Positions 1-8,478 are shown, numbered from the stretch's first letter. The stretch: 64,000 nt of DNA from Bacteriovorax stolpii (GCA_945905815.1 CAMDQH010000004.1:20859-84858); one strand, 5' to 3'. Notes: generated from the letters alone by a model not told the origin. Numbers and translations are program-made.

Positions 1-1
1 T

Positions 2-496
2 TCTTTTGCCTTTCTAGGTGTTAGAGTCGCTGCAGTGACCGCTGTTTTGTTTGTGTCACTCCTCACTGAGCGATTTTTTATAAAGCGTGATATTAAATTC
101 GTAAATTTAAAGCTCGATAGGGTCATGAAAAATGAAGTACTGGCCCTCAATGGTCGTCTAAGAAGATCAGTTGCCATAAATCCTAAGCCAATATTAGATT
201 CTCTGATAAAACGGAAACTGGGTATTACTCAGGAAATTTCAACCATTCAGTCATCAATTGAAATAAAGGGACTCTCACCTCTCGTTGTAATCAGTCAGCT
301 TGCTGCTGCAACTGAGGCAACTTTAATAAATTTCACGTCATCTGAGGAAGGTAAAATTATCGCTATATTCACTGCTGAAACTTCAGCTGAATTAAATAAC
401 CTTAAGGCCCAACTCGAAAGATCAACTCTTTCAGATATCATCATCAAAACTGATATTGCCAAGCTTAAACTAACACTAACAGCGACGGATAATTAG
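2..496 (+). CDS. gspL: Type II secretion inner-membrane protein GspL, C-terminal part (5' truncated by window)
   Basis: The reading frame is open from the first bases of the window, so this is the 3' end of a longer gene; the GTG at 35 is only an internal codon. A hydrophobic membrane segment (about the first 20 residues) is followed by a roughly 140-residue periplasmic region with the alternating helix/strand pattern of the ferredoxin-like GspL C-terminal domain. In the type II secretion system GspL links the cytoplasmic ATPase GspE to GspM in the inner membrane. Sequence similarity here is weak; the assignment rests largely on the order GspL-GspM-GspN with the next two genes, which start 1 bp after and then overlapping. 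It could alternatively be a PilN-like protein. Confidence 0.6.
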   Translation, partial: SFAFLGVRVAAVTAVLFVSLLTERFFIKRDIKFVNLKLDRVMKNEVLALNGRLRRSVAINPKPILDSLIKRKLGITQEISTIQSSIEIKGLSPLVVISQLAAATEATLINFTSSEEGKIIAIFTAETSAELNNLKAQLERSTLSDIIIKTDIAKLKLTLTATDN

Positions 497-497
497 C

Positions 498-1145
498 ATG
501 GAAGATTTTAAAACTCTCCCTCTATTTAGAAGAATTGATCAGGTTTTATTTGAGCGCATCGACAAATTTAAGCAAACGGCGAACTATAACCCTGTTCAAG
601 ATTTTTATAATGGCCTTGAAGAAGATCAACAGAAAATCTTTAAAGGCATTTCTATTTTGGCAATTTTCCTAGTGCCACTTATAGGCCTTGGAGTTATTTG
701 GTTACAAAATAACAGTTTCAAACAAGACCTTGAATTGAGAACTTCAATTGTCTCTAATGCCAATGAAATTATTGGTAAAAGTCAGGGGTTACTAGAAATC
801 ACGCCTCAAGTGTTTTCTACAAACCCAATTGATAGCGCCTCCATGATGACTTCAAGACTATCCGATATTCTTTCTTCGGCCGCGATTGATCTTTCAAAAA
901 TACAAGTCAATGACTTTACCTCCGTTACCATTTCTAGTCATGTATCGAAAGCCGAAGCAAATTTTGCATTCAATAACGTTTCGACTGATGAACTAGTTAA
1001 TATTTTCACCGCAATGATTTCTCGCGAAAAGTTTCGTATTTCTTCTCTAGAAGTGAACAGAAATCAAGACACAAATATGCTGCAAGGTAAATTCCATGCT
1101 ATCCATTTTAGTTTTTTTACACCTAACGGTGCAGGAGAAGAATAA
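498..1145 (+). CDS. gspM: Type II secretion protein GspM-like
   Basis: This 215-residue protein has a cytoplasmic N-terminus of about 50 residues, one transmembrane helix (about residues 51-71, centred on AIFLVPLIGLGVIW) and a periplasmic region that begins with a helix and ends in alternating strands, the layout of GspM/PilO proteins. GspM dimerises with GspL in the inner-membrane platform of the type II secretion system. The gene starts 1 bp after gspL and its stop overlaps the start of the next gene, so the three genes are cotranscribed. The N-terminal extension is longer than in classical GspM. Assigned from topology and operon position more than from sequence. Confidence 0.6.
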   Translation: MEDFKTLPLFRRIDQVLFERIDKFKQTANYNPVQDFYNGLEEDQQKIFKGISILAIFLVPLIGLGVIWLQNNSFKQDLELRTSIVSNANEIIGKSQGLLEITPQVFSTNPIDSASMMTSRLSDILSSAAIDLSKIQVNDFTSVTISSHVSKAEANFAFNNVSTDELVNIFTAMISREKFRISSLEVNRNQDTNMLQGKFHAIHFSFFTPNGAGEE

Positions 1146-2065
1146 TGGCCGTGGTTGCGACTGAAGTTCAATCCCTGAATGATATTCAGTACAAGAGTAA
1201 ATTTAAAATATTGTTTTTAATATTGACCGTTTTTTTTCTTTTTATTTTCTCATTTATTAGTTTCTACCCCATTGGCGACAAAATTAAGTCGATTATAAAA
1301 ACGAGTTTACATGGTCAGGGTTGTAACCCAGACTTTGATGAAATGCACTTGGAATGGCTCTTGCCTAAAATCGTCATCTCCGATTTATCAATCCCTGCAA
1401 GCTGTCTTGAGAAAACTGGTGAGCCTATCCGTTTTCCCCGCTTCAGTATCAACTATAATATAATTAACTTTGCCCCCTTTGGTCTTCCGTTTCGAATTGA
1501 TACAACGCTTGGTGGGCAAGCAATTTCTCTATACTATGTTCTTGGTTTCAACTCCCAAATGATTCGCCTTAAAGATCAAACATTAGACCTCGCGAAGCTT
1601 AAGCCAATTCTAGGGGAAAATGTTAAGTTGGCCGGAAATGTAACAATTGATTTGAATTTAGGGATGTCCAGCAACAGAATCTCTAATCTTTCTCTTAAGG
1701 CACAGTCAAAGAATCTACAGATTCCATCTCAGAACATTCAAGGATTCACGACTCCACCTATTAAACTTAATGAATTCTATCTTGAAGGTTCATCTGAAGC
1801 TCATCCACGTGTACAGATCGATAAACTTATTATGGGTGATACGGACTCTCCGCTAAGAGCTAACTTTAAAGGCAAGATTGATTTGCAAGAAGGTAACATA
1901 GCGATGTCACCGCTTGACTTGAGTGGCGAAATTGCATTTTCTGAAAATTTTAAAAACTCACTGCCATTAGTGAGCATGTTATTTCAGTCTTTCTCTCAAA
2001 AAGATGGATTTTATCAGATCAGACTCGGTGGAACGCTGGGTTCTCCCAAGCCGTCTGCACCTTAG
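1145..2065 (+). CDS. gspN: Type II secretion protein GspN
   Basis: This 306-residue protein has a short cytoplasmic tail, one N-terminal transmembrane helix (about residues 21-43) and a long periplasmic part of repeating beta strands, ending in GGTLGSPKPS. This matches the GspN type found in delta-type proteobacteria and relatives, where gspN closes the gsp operon. Its exact role is unclear; it is thought to sit between the inner-membrane platform and the outer membrane. Two cysteines in the early periplasmic region (GCNPDF and SCLEK) could form a disulphide. It is the last gene of the operon and stops 1 bp before a convergent merR gene. Confidence 0.7.
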   Translation: MAVVATEVQSLNDIQYKSKFKILFLILTVFFLFIFSFISFYPIGDKIKSIIKTSLHGQGCNPDFDEMHLEWLLPKIVISDLSIPASCLEKTGEPIRFPRFSINYNIINFAPFGLPFRIDTTLGGQAISLYYVLGFNSQMIRLKDQTLDLAKLKPILGENVKLAGNVTIDLNLGMSSNRISNLSLKAQSKNLQIPSQNIQGFTTPPIKLNEFYLEGSSEAHPRVQIDKLIMGDTDSPLRANFKGKIDLQEGNIAMSPLDLSGEIAFSENFKNSLPLVSMLFQSFSQKDGFYQIRLGGTLGSPKPSAP

Positions 2066-2066
2066 A

Positions 2067-2438
2067 CTACCAGTTGTTTTTGGATTTAATTTCTCTAATG
2101 ACTTGCAAGGCAGAGATCAGCATATTCTTGGCAAAATCGACATCACCTGACTCTTTCAAAACATCAGAAACTTCTCCTTGAGAAGTTGCCTCTATTTCAA
2201 AGCTAGTGCCTTTAATGGCGATCTTCGCCTCTAGCACGGTCATCTTTTCTACAAAAAGCAGTTTCTTGATTTTTAATATAGCTTCGACATCTTTGCGGGC
2301 ATAAATTTTTTGACCAGAATCAGAATCAACAGGGGATATTTCATCAAATTCAGTTTCCCAGAACCTGATGACATAAGGCTTCACCCCAGTAATTGGGGTG
2401 AGTTCTTGAAACTTAAAATTGGATTTATTTGGAATCAT
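2067..2438 (-). CDS. MerR-family transcriptional regulator
   Basis: A 123-residue protein with an N-terminal winged helix of the MerR type: FKFQELTPITGVKPYVIRFW is the recognition helix and wing, followed by an Arg-rich second helix and a short helical dimerisation region with no metal-binding cysteines. Small MerR proteins directly downstream of ihfA, as here (25 bp away, same strand), are a known arrangement in delta-type proteobacteria. The ligand cannot be predicted. No clear Shine-Dalgarno sequence precedes the ATG, so translation may depend on the upstream ihfA message. Confidence 0.8.
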   Translation of the reverse strand: MIPNKSNFKFQELTPITGVKPYVIRFWETEFDEISPVDSDSGQKIYARKDVEAILKIKKLLFVEKMTVLEAKIAIKGTSFEIEATSQGEVSDVLKESGDVDFAKNMLISALQVIREIKSKNNW

Positions 2439-2463
2439 AGAAAAATGTTATCAACGATTGTGA

Positions 2464-2877
2464 CTATTCGTCATTATCATCATCGTAAACTGTATCATCT
2501 TCATTATTCAGGAATGAGCTTAAGGCACGCGGCTTAGCTTCCTTAATTGGAAGAGATGTATTCTCATTACCATTCTCATCAAGACGGTGAGAGTATCGCT
2601 CAGTGATATCCTCTTTGAGGATCTGAGAAGGTTTGAACGTCAGCACACGACGCGCACTAATATTCATGGCCGTACCTGTTTGAGGATTACGCCCCACACG
2701 AGTCGCTTTGTCGCGAATAGAAAAGTTTCCGAATCCGGAAATTTTCACTTTCTCGCCCTTGGCCAAAGTTTCTTTAATGACCTTAAAGACCAAATCCACT
2801 AATTCAGCAGCTTCTTTCTTCGAGAATCCTGCTTCTTTGTAAATCCGCTCTACTATGTCTGCCTTAGTCATGCTCAT
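2464..2877 (-). CDS. ihfA: Integration host factor / HU family DNA-binding protein with acidic C-terminal tail
   Basis: Residues 1-95 are a complete HU/IHF fold: MTKADIVERIYKEAG at the start, GEKVKISGFGNFSIR before the DNA-binding arm, and GRNPQTG with the proline that intercalates in bent DNA. IHF bends DNA and supports regulation and recombination. An in-frame ATG lies 24 bp upstream (2901), but GGGAG sits 6-7 bases before the ATG at 2877, so that start is preferred (137 aa). The usual protein is about 100 residues; here some 40 extra residues follow, ending in an acidic cluster (DDTVYDDDNDE). Operon with merR. The alpha subunit is likely from context but not certain. Confidence 0.82.
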   Translation of the reverse strand: MSMTKADIVERIYKEAGFSKKEAAELVDLVFKVIKETLAKGEKVKISGFGNFSIRDKATRVGRNPQTGTAMNISARRVLTFKPSQILKEDITERYSHRLDENGNENTSLPIKEAKPRALSSFLNNEDDTVYDDDNDE

Positions 2878-3047
2878 CAAAAATCTCCCATGAAGTTTCA
2901 TAAGCTTATCGCCAACTTTTTAGAATTATTAATAGGTTAGCAGTAAACTGAATTAACTCAAGAGAAAAATAATCGAATAATTAAGTAATTTCAAGCGTTT
3001 AAAAAAATGATAATTATATAAGTTCTTACAATTTGGTAATTTTAGGC

Positions 3048-3074
3048 AAAAAAAAAGCCACCCGAAGGTGGCTT
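3048..3074 (-). terminator. Rho-independent terminator of infC-rpmI-rplT
   Basis: Read on the minus strand, AAGCCACC, a 4-base loop and GGTGGCTT form a perfect 8-bp stem followed by a run of T. It lies 11 bp after the rplT stop codon. Confidence 0.9.
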
Positions 3075-3084
3075 GAAATAAAAA

Positions 3085-3429
3085 CTATTTAGTAGCTTCG
3101 TAAATTGCTGTGAAAGCTTTGAAATCGTGGATTGCAAGCTCGGAAAGCATTTTACGATTGATCGTAATATCTTTCTTCTTCAATCCAGAAACGAATTGAG
3201 AGTAAGAAGTTCCGAGCATACGTGCTCCAGCATTGATACGGACAATCCAAAGTTTACGGATGTCACGCTTCAATAGACGACGACCAATGAAAGCGTAATG
3301 AAGTGCACGACGAACTGTCTCAGAAGCATGCTTGAACTTCGTACGACGGTCGAAGTGAAATCCCTTCGCTAGTTTTAAAATTTTGTTTCTACGTTGACGG
3401 GCCTTAAAGCCTCTCTTAACTCGTGCCAT
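3085..3429 (-). CDS. rplT: 50S ribosomal protein L20
   Basis: A 114-residue protein, the normal length for L20, beginning MARVKRGFKARQRR and containing the conserved FIGRRLLKRDIRKLWIVRIN segment. L20 binds 23S rRNA early in large-subunit assembly and in many bacteria represses translation of its own infC-rpmI-rplT operon. It is the last gene of that operon here, followed by a strong terminator. Its start is well defined and it is transcribed after rpmI. Confidence 0.97.
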   Translation of the reverse strand: MARVKRGFKARQRRNKILKLAKGFHFDRRTKFKHASETVRRALHYAFIGRRLLKRDIRKLWIVRINAGARMLGTSYSQFVSGLKKKDITINRKMLSELAIHDFKAFTAIYEATK

Positions 3430-3516
3430 GGTGGCTCTCCTTCTTCGTTCTCAGGGGGACTATTAAATCTCTTAACCCTGTTTCACTACTCTCGACGGTT
3501 TATAAAAAAATTCCTA

Positions 3517-3717
3517 CTACACTAAGTAAGGAATACACATTGAAGCATTATGGTAATCACCAGAATGAACATATCCTGGAGAACCTTTATCTTTCTTAGC
3601 TTTCTTAGACTTGTTAATTAACAAGTGACGTAAGTGAGCTTTTTTAAATTTAATTTTACCAGTAGCTGTAACTCTGAATCGTTTTGCAGCTGCACGTTTC
3701 GTCTTCATCTTTGGCAT
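3517..3717 (-). CDS. rpmI: 50S ribosomal protein L35
   Basis: A 66-residue basic protein beginning MPKMKTKRAAAKRF, the conserved L35 N-terminus, with the AHLRHLLINKSKKAKK core. An upstream in-frame start would add MLQERY, but AGGAGC lies 6-8 bases before the ATG at 3717, so that start is used. The C-terminus is unusual: the ordinary K-R-x-L ending is replaced by SMCIPYLV. It is the middle gene of the infC-rpmI-rplT operon. Confidence 0.93.
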   Translation of the reverse strand: MPKMKTKRAAAKRFRVTATGKIKFKKAHLRHLLINKSKKAKKDKGSPGYVHSGDYHNASMCIPYLV

Positions 3718-3802
3718 ATATCGCTCCTGAAGCAAATAATAGAATTCATAAATAAATGAGTGCGTGAAATTAACACGAGAGAACCAAGAGATAAAGTATT
3801 AT

Positions 3803-4336
3803 CTAAGGTTTCTTGCCTTTCCCAGGTGCAACCATAGCTATCACTCGATTTCCCATCATTTTAGAGGGAGATTCAATGACAGCGCCCTTATCGAGGACTT
3901 GCTTAACAATTTCATCGAACTTGGCCAGACCGAGGTCCTTGTGTGCCATCTCTCGACCACGAAATTGCATAAGAAGCTTAACTTTGTCGCCCTGCTCCAA
4001 AAACTTCTCAATGTGATTGAGTTTAGTTTCAAGGTCATGCTTTTCGATATTGGGACGAAACTTAATTTCTTTAACTTCGATAACGATTTGTTTTTTCTTT
4101 GCTTCTGCCAGTTTCTTCTGAATTTGGTATTTGAATTTACCGTAGTCCATCATCTTCACAACTGGAGGAGCTGCATTAGGAGATATTTCGATCAGATCCA
4201 AACCCTCAGAGTCGGCCATGAGTCTCGCCTGAGCTAGAGTGACAACACCGTAAGGCTTGCCATCGTCACCAATCAGTCTGATCTCGTGAGCACGGATTCT
4301 GTCGTTTACACGTGGCTCTTGAACTTTTTCGCTTAT
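3803..4336 (-). CDS. infC: Translation initiation factor IF-3, apparent ATA start codon
   Basis: A protein of 177 residues with the two IF3 domains: NDRIRAHEIRLIGDDGKPYG at the N-terminus and the C-terminal domain with EIKFRPNIEKHDLETK and FRGREMAHKDLG. IF3 controls start-codon selection and subunit splitting. The first ATG-like codon in frame is a GTG at 4363, but a perfect GGAGGT (4342-4347) lies between it and an ATA at 4336 with 5-base spacing, and homologous proteins begin at this point. Rare start codons are known for infC, where IF3 represses its own translation. First gene of infC-rpmI-rplT. Confidence 0.93.
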   Translation of the reverse strand: MSEKVQEPRVNDRIRAHEIRLIGDDGKPYGVVTLAQARLMADSEGLDLIEISPNAAPPVVKMMDYGKFKYQIQKKLAEAKKKQIVIEVKEIKFRPNIEKHDLETKLNHIEKFLEQGDKVKLLMQFRGREMAHKDLGLAKFDEIVKQVLDKGAVIESPSKMMGNRVIAMVAPGKGKKP

Positions 4337-4381
4337 AACCCACCTCCGAAATATTTGGGGCACTTTTAAAACAAGTGCAAA

Positions 4382-4409
4382 ATTACAACGCTTTGAGGCT
4401 ACCTGACAA
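4382..4409 (-). promoter_or_regulatory. Probable sigma70-type promoter of infC
   Basis: On the minus strand TTGTCA (4404-4409) and TGTAAT (4382-4387) are separated by 16 bp, each matching five of six consensus bases. Transcription would start near 4375, leaving a leader of about 40 bases containing the GGAGGT site. Confidence 0.55.
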
Positions 4410-4424
4410 ACTAAAAAAGCTTAA

Positions 4425-4868
4425 TCACCCATGGAATAAGACTTCCAGGGATAAAACAAGCTCAGGAGTCAGTCGTCTTTTGGCCACAATCATGAATGAT
4501 GCAGCAATTTTCTGGCTTTGACGCTGTAGGTTTTCCCACTCTACATAGCATTCTTTAAGCACCAGACTCCAATCAGTAGCAGTTAGAGCTTTACGGTGGA
4601 CGAGAGTTTGGACCCAATCATCCATGCGTAATTCTCCAGTTAATTCCTTCTTGGGGCCAATAACCGAGCGGGCAACCTGACAGAGTGCCTCTCCGCCCAA
4701 TACTGCGCCTGGAGCGCGGTCAAACAGCAGGTAGACTGACTCTTCGGCCAGGTCCATTCCAAGATTATCCAGTTGCCCATCAATTTCCTGAGATTTCTCT
4801 AACCAATCTCTACCCAGATGTTCAGAGGCGAGACTTAAAAAACGACAATTTGGTAGCAGTGACTTCAT
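4425..4868 (-). CDS. Conserved-looking protein of unknown function
   Basis: I do not recognise this 147-residue protein. It has no signal peptide or membrane segment and is predicted mostly helical, with a Trp-rich middle (MDDWVQ, ATDWSLV, VEWENL). It begins 4 bp after the stop codon of the acyltransferase gene upstream, so it is cotranscribed with that gene and the IMPDH/GMPR-like gene. The tight spacing supports it being real, but its role is open. Confidence 0.65.
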   Translation of the reverse strand: MKSLLPNCRFLSLASEHLGRDWLEKSQEIDGQLDNLGMDLAEESVYLLFDRAPGAVLGGEALCQVARSVIGPKKELTGELRMDDWVQTLVHRKALTATDWSLVLKECYVEWENLQRQSQKIAASFMIVAKRRLTPELVLSLEVLFHG

Positions 4869-4872
4869 GAGA

Positions 4873-6642
4873 CTAGGCCTTATTAAATTTAAGATTAATG
4901 GAAACCTGATCGTTTAATTCTCGAATGAATTTATCGATAGAAGCATCTAGTTTAGGGATATCAATAACTTTAAAAGTACGATCTTCATTTCTCTCCAAAA
5001 CTTTCTGATTCAAATGATAATCCAATGTCTCTTTAATTATTGGTACAGCAAAAGACTCTGGGTATTTAACTACTCGCCCATGTTCAAGCTCAAGATCAAA
5101 TAGCTCTTTTGCAACTTGAATAAAGCGCTCCTGAGTGAAGCTCTCACTGGCAAGGTACTTCACTGACAAGCTTGAAATATAATAAGCTTCATAAAGATAC
5201 GAGAGAGCTGTTGAAAAGCGTCTTACCTTAGTTGCAATCTGGTATAATTCCTGGCTCGAAAGCTTCATGCACTCATCGATTGATTCCACTTTTCGACCTA
5301 AAGCATACGAAATAATATTCAGGGCTTCACGAATCATTTCTTTTACTGTGGGAAGATAGAACTCATACTTAAGTTCTTTACGCTTGGTCTGGAGGTAGCG
5401 TGTGAGAGACATGCCATCTTTGATCGAACCATTAAATACATTGAACCAAGTTGAATTGATGATTCCGGAAACTAAAAAGTGATGGAGAATCATGTTCTTA
5501 TGATACAGAACTTCAACTCGTCTTTCAGATTTGATGACATAAAAAACTTGATTAAGTTTTTCACGCTTTAAAACTTCAATTTTCTTATTACCGATAAACA
5601 TATCCAAGGCAGATCTCAAAGAATTCCCAAAAAGAGATGACTTAAGAGTCGGAGTCAAAGGGATATTTAAGGCCTTGCAATATTCAACAACATCCATCGC
5701 TCGCTCTTCAATTTGTTTCCAAGTTAAAGCACCTGATGGTTCGTCCAACATGATAAGCGCTAGAAGAGATGATGGAGTGATTGGCATCCCGCGGCCAACA
5801 GCTGTAAAGCACTGGAAGGCCAGCTTTTGAGTGGCTTCTTTAATCTCACCCTTAAAGCTTTCAACGATTATTCCTTCACCAAAATGAAGGTGAATGGTAC
5901 CGAGTCGTTTGTTAAATAGTTTGAAGATTTTAAATAACTGAGCACCATTTTCTGGTTTTTTCTTTCCACCACCCAACTCACGAGCGTGGGCCTTCTCTTC
6001 CGGAATATGCTCGTGTGCTAATGAAACAGGAATAAACATGAGAGGCTTGGAACCTTTTAATTGAGCGTGACTTTCAAGCAGCATTTGAAACAATCCGTAC
6101 TTTGGCTTTAAAAGTTTTCCGGTTCTGGTTCTTCCACCTTCAAAGAAAAACTCAACGACTTGGTTAGTTTTTAGTAGGTAGTAGATATACGCTTCAAAAG
6201 TCATTTTATACAACTGATCAGATGTGAAAGAGCGGCGAATAAAAAACGCTCCCGCCTTACCAAAGAATTGTCCCATAGGGAAAACGTTAAGATTAATCCC
6301 GGCAGCGACCCGAATCGCCACTTCAAAGTTTTTATACATCGAGTAAGTAAGTGCTACGTAGTCAGCATGTGACTGGTGATTAGGAACCAGAATGATGTGA
6401 TACTTTTCTTTCAAATCATGAAAGTCTGTACCAGGAAAAACTTCCAGGTTCACGCCGTCATAAAGTTTAAGAAAAGTGGCATCAATAATCTTCACCGCGG
6501 AATTCACCACAGTGGGTGAAAACTCGCCGTGAATTTCTTTAAAGATTTTTTTTACTTTAGTAAGATCATCCGGTCTGGATGCTAATCTTTCTGCAAGTTT
6601 GGGATTCGAGAGAACAACATTTAATACTTCATCAGAAAACAT
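4873..6642 (-). CDS. Glycerol-3-phosphate acyltransferase (PlsB/GNPAT-like)
   Basis: A 589-residue protein with acyltransferase motifs in order: NHQSHADY (about residue 90; the HX4D catalytic box), the region around FGKAGAFFIRR, EGGRTRTGKLLKPK (substrate-phosphate binding) and PVSLAHEHIPEE. This order and the long helical C-terminal half match the PlsB/dihydroxyacetone-phosphate acyltransferase family, which adds the first acyl chain in phospholipid synthesis at the inner membrane. It is shorter than E. coli PlsB (about 800 residues), lacking much of the N-terminal region. It starts 6 bp after the IMPDH/GMPR-like gene and is followed after 4 bp by an unknown gene. Confidence 0.82.
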   Translation of the reverse strand: MFSDEVLNVVLSNPKLAERLASRPDDLTKVKKIFKEIHGEFSPTVVNSAVKIIDATFLKLYDGVNLEVFPGTDFHDLKEKYHIILVPNHQSHADYVALTYSMYKNFEVAIRVAAGINLNVFPMGQFFGKAGAFFIRRSFTSDQLYKMTFEAYIYYLLKTNQVVEFFFEGGRTRTGKLLKPKYGLFQMLLESHAQLKGSKPLMFIPVSLAHEHIPEEKAHARELGGGKKKPENGAQLFKIFKLFNKRLGTIHLHFGEGIIVESFKGEIKEATQKLAFQCFTAVGRGMPITPSSLLALIMLDEPSGALTWKQIEERAMDVVEYCKALNIPLTPTLKSSLFGNSLRSALDMFIGNKKIEVLKREKLNQVFYVIKSERRVEVLYHKNMILHHFLVSGIINSTWFNVFNGSIKDGMSLTRYLQTKRKELKYEFYLPTVKEMIREALNIISYALGRKVESIDECMKLSSQELYQIATKVRRFSTALSYLYEAYYISSLSVKYLASESFTQERFIQVAKELFDLELEHGRVVKYPESFAVPIIKETLDYHLNQKVLERNEDRTFKVIDIPKLDASIDKFIRELNDQVSINLKFNKA

Positions 6643-6648
6643 GTTTGC

Positions 6649-7707
6649 CTATTGGTTAAGTCCGTGTGGTTTGGACTCTATCATACCAGAAGCTGTCATC
6701 TCCATGAAGCGGGCATTCTTAAATATTTCCGATAATGTGTTCGCATTAAGGTAGGTCATACCTGAGCGTATGCCTCCGCATAATTCGTGCACAATATTTT
6801 CTACTGATCCTTTACAGTTTACCCAACGGGCCTCACCTTCAGCGGCCATGCCCTGAGGAAGTTCGCCGCGCCAAGAAACCTGTGCATCTTTTGACGCCAT
6901 CCCTCTGTAACGTTTTCTTCCGCCTTCAATCTCACCTGGAGTTTCAAGACAGCCTGAAAGCATTGATCCAAGCATGACAGTTTGGGAACCGGCCGCAAAG
7001 GCCTTAACAATATCACCAGAAGTCTTAATTCCCCCGTCAGCAATAATAGGAATATTATATTTCTTAGCTTCAAATACACACATAGCAATAGCAGTTAACT
7101 GTGGAACTCCACAGCCAGTAATAATTCGAGTGGTACACATTGAGCCCGGACCGATTCCAACTTTAACGGCATCAGCTCCATGCTCAATTAAACCGCGAAC
7201 ACCTTCAGGCATGGCGGTGTTTCCTGCGATCACGTCAATTTTAGGAAATTTCTTTTTTACGTAATCTAAAGTCTCAAACATCATGACTGAATCACCATGG
7301 GCAATATCAATCGTGAAAATATCCACACCGGCGTCAGCGAGCATGTCGGCCCGTCTCATTCCATCTTCTTTAACGCCAATACTTGCGGCAACCGGAAGAC
7401 CAAGGGCTCGAATCCTGTCCCGAATGAGTTTCACTTGATTCACTTGCTCGTCGGGAGTCATGAAACGGTGGAGAATTCCAAGACCACCAAGTTCGGCCAT
7501 TTTTAGCGCCATATCACTTTCAGTAACCGTATCCATGTTGGAAGAAATAATCGGAGTTTTTAATTTAAAGTTTTTTGTAACTTGTGAACCCAATTGAGGG
7601 GCCTTACGGGAATTCATTTCAGAATGCCGAGGCATGAGAAGAACATCATCAAAAGTCAGGCCGCGTGACCTCTCCAAGATACCTTCAGAAGCGAAAATCA
7701 ATCCCAT
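6649..7707 (-). CDS. IMP dehydrogenase / GMP reductase family protein without CBS domains
   Basis: A 352-residue TIM-barrel protein with FDDVLLMPRHS at the start, SSNMDTVTESDMA, the catalytic-cysteine loop KVGIGPGSMCTTR and the phosphate-binding IIADGGIKTSGD. Typical IMP dehydrogenase is near 490 residues because of two inserted CBS domains, which are absent here; the length fits GMP reductase. The catalytic flap lacks the Arg-Tyr pair of IMP dehydrogenases, favouring GMP reductase, but the C-terminus (ARFMEMTASGMIESKPHG) resembles IMP dehydrogenase. The family is certain, the reaction direction is not. First gene of an operon with the acyltransferase and an unknown gene. Confidence 0.85.
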   Translation of the reverse strand: MGLIFASEGILERSRGLTFDDVLLMPRHSEMNSRKAPQLGSQVTKNFKLKTPIISSNMDTVTESDMALKMAELGGLGILHRFMTPDEQVNQVKLIRDRIRALGLPVAASIGVKEDGMRRADMLADAGVDIFTIDIAHGDSVMMFETLDYVKKKFPKIDVIAGNTAMPEGVRGLIEHGADAVKVGIGPGSMCTTRIITGCGVPQLTAIAMCVFEAKKYNIPIIADGGIKTSGDIVKAFAAGSQTVMLGSMLSGCLETPGEIEGGRKRYRGMASKDAQVSWRGELPQGMAAEGEARWVNCKGSVENIVHELCGGIRSGMTYLNANTLSEIFKNARFMEMTASGMIESKPHGLNQ

Positions 7708-7725
7708 GTTTTTCTCTCTCGTTAA

Positions 7726-7753
7726 CGGTTAGTGTGTTCTCAAATTTTGTCAA
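7726..7753 (-). promoter_or_regulatory. Possible promoter of the IMPDH/GMPR-like operon
   Basis: A perfect TTGACA (minus strand, 7748-7753) is followed after 16 bp by TAACCG (7726-7731), a poor -10 box. The start codon is 19 bp downstream of that box and is preceded by GAGAGAG. The -35 box is convincing, the -10 is not. Confidence 0.35.
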
Positions 7754-7965
7754 AAACGGTATGAGAAACCAAGAAGTCTTTCATCCAAAAGCTATCTAAT
7801 TGGAAGAAGATTGGACTCGTAGCGAGAGAACTCGAGATATAACCCCTTAAATTCATTGTTTCTATGCGTTTTAGGAAAATGTCTGTTTTTTTGACACCTT
7901 TTCGTTTCCTGAGAAAAAACTTCAAAAGGAATATGATCCAGCAGGAAAAGATTTAAGATCTTGTC

Positions 7966-8451
7966 ATGAAAACAATTACACTTATATTTGCACTTTTATT
8001 ACTTTCATCATGTAACGATGCTTTAAGAACTCGAATAGGAAAGTGTAAATCGACAAACAATCAATTAGTCATTTGCGGAACTACTGATGCATTAAAATCT
8101 GAGGAATATAGAAAAACATATATCGCTGAAATCACTACATCTATTGTCGTTGGCCAGAGTCAAATAATTCTAAAAGATTCAGTCAAAGACTCTGACCATG
8201 ACAATGAATTGACTTGTGATCTTGAAATTTCCGCGAACAAACAATTTAACTACTCAATTGAAAATGGAATACTTTTTTTAAGAGACGGACTCTCGACATT
8301 ATCTTTTACGAGGACAACTGGGTTAAGTTCAGAAGGTCTAATTGGCACATGGATTATGCAGGAAAAAACAAGTAAGCAACTGACCATTACTGAAGTCGTA
8401 TTTAGAGATCTAGAAGAACTACGAATTACTAAAACTTGTAAGATCAAATAA
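7966..8451 (+). CDS. Small lipoprotein of unknown function
   Basis: A 161-residue protein with a lipoprotein signal (MKTITLIFALLLLSSC): hydrophobic core then the lipobox L-S-S-C, giving a lipidated Cys16. The mature part contains four further cysteines (GKCKS, VICG, LTCD, TKTCK) and looks strand-rich, with a late G-L-I-G-T-W-x-M segment as in lipocalin-like folds. It stands alone between the IMPDH/GMPR-like operon (divergent) and tatA (convergent). No family was recognised. Confidence 0.7.
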   Translation: MKTITLIFALLLLSSCNDALRTRIGKCKSTNNQLVICGTTDALKSEEYRKTYIAEITTSIVVGQSQIILKDSVKDSDHDNELTCDLEISANKQFNYSIENGILFLRDGLSTLSFTRTTGLSSEGLIGTWIMQEKTSKQLTITEVVFRDLEELRITKTCKIK

Positions 8452-8478
8452 GTAGAGAAGGGATCTCCCCTACTTATT
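8448..8478. terminator. Possible bidirectional terminator between the lipoprotein gene and tatA
   Basis: AAGTAG and CTACTT arms with an inner GGGA/TCCC pairing form an interrupted hairpin overlapping both convergent stop codons. Flanking T-rich tracts are short. Confidence 0.4.

Noticed and set aside
3764..4237. Plus-strand 157-codon frame opposite infC
   Set aside because: It lies antisense to a certain gene and its product has the Phe/Leu/Asn-rich look of a reverse-strand shadow.
6974..7264. Plus-strand frame opposite the IMPDH/GMPR-like gene
   Set aside because: Antisense shadow of a conserved enzyme.
7740..7925. Minus-strand 61-codon open frame upstream of the IMPDH/GMPR-like gene
   Set aside because: It overlaps the likely promoter of that gene, has no ribosome site and its composition is not coding-like.
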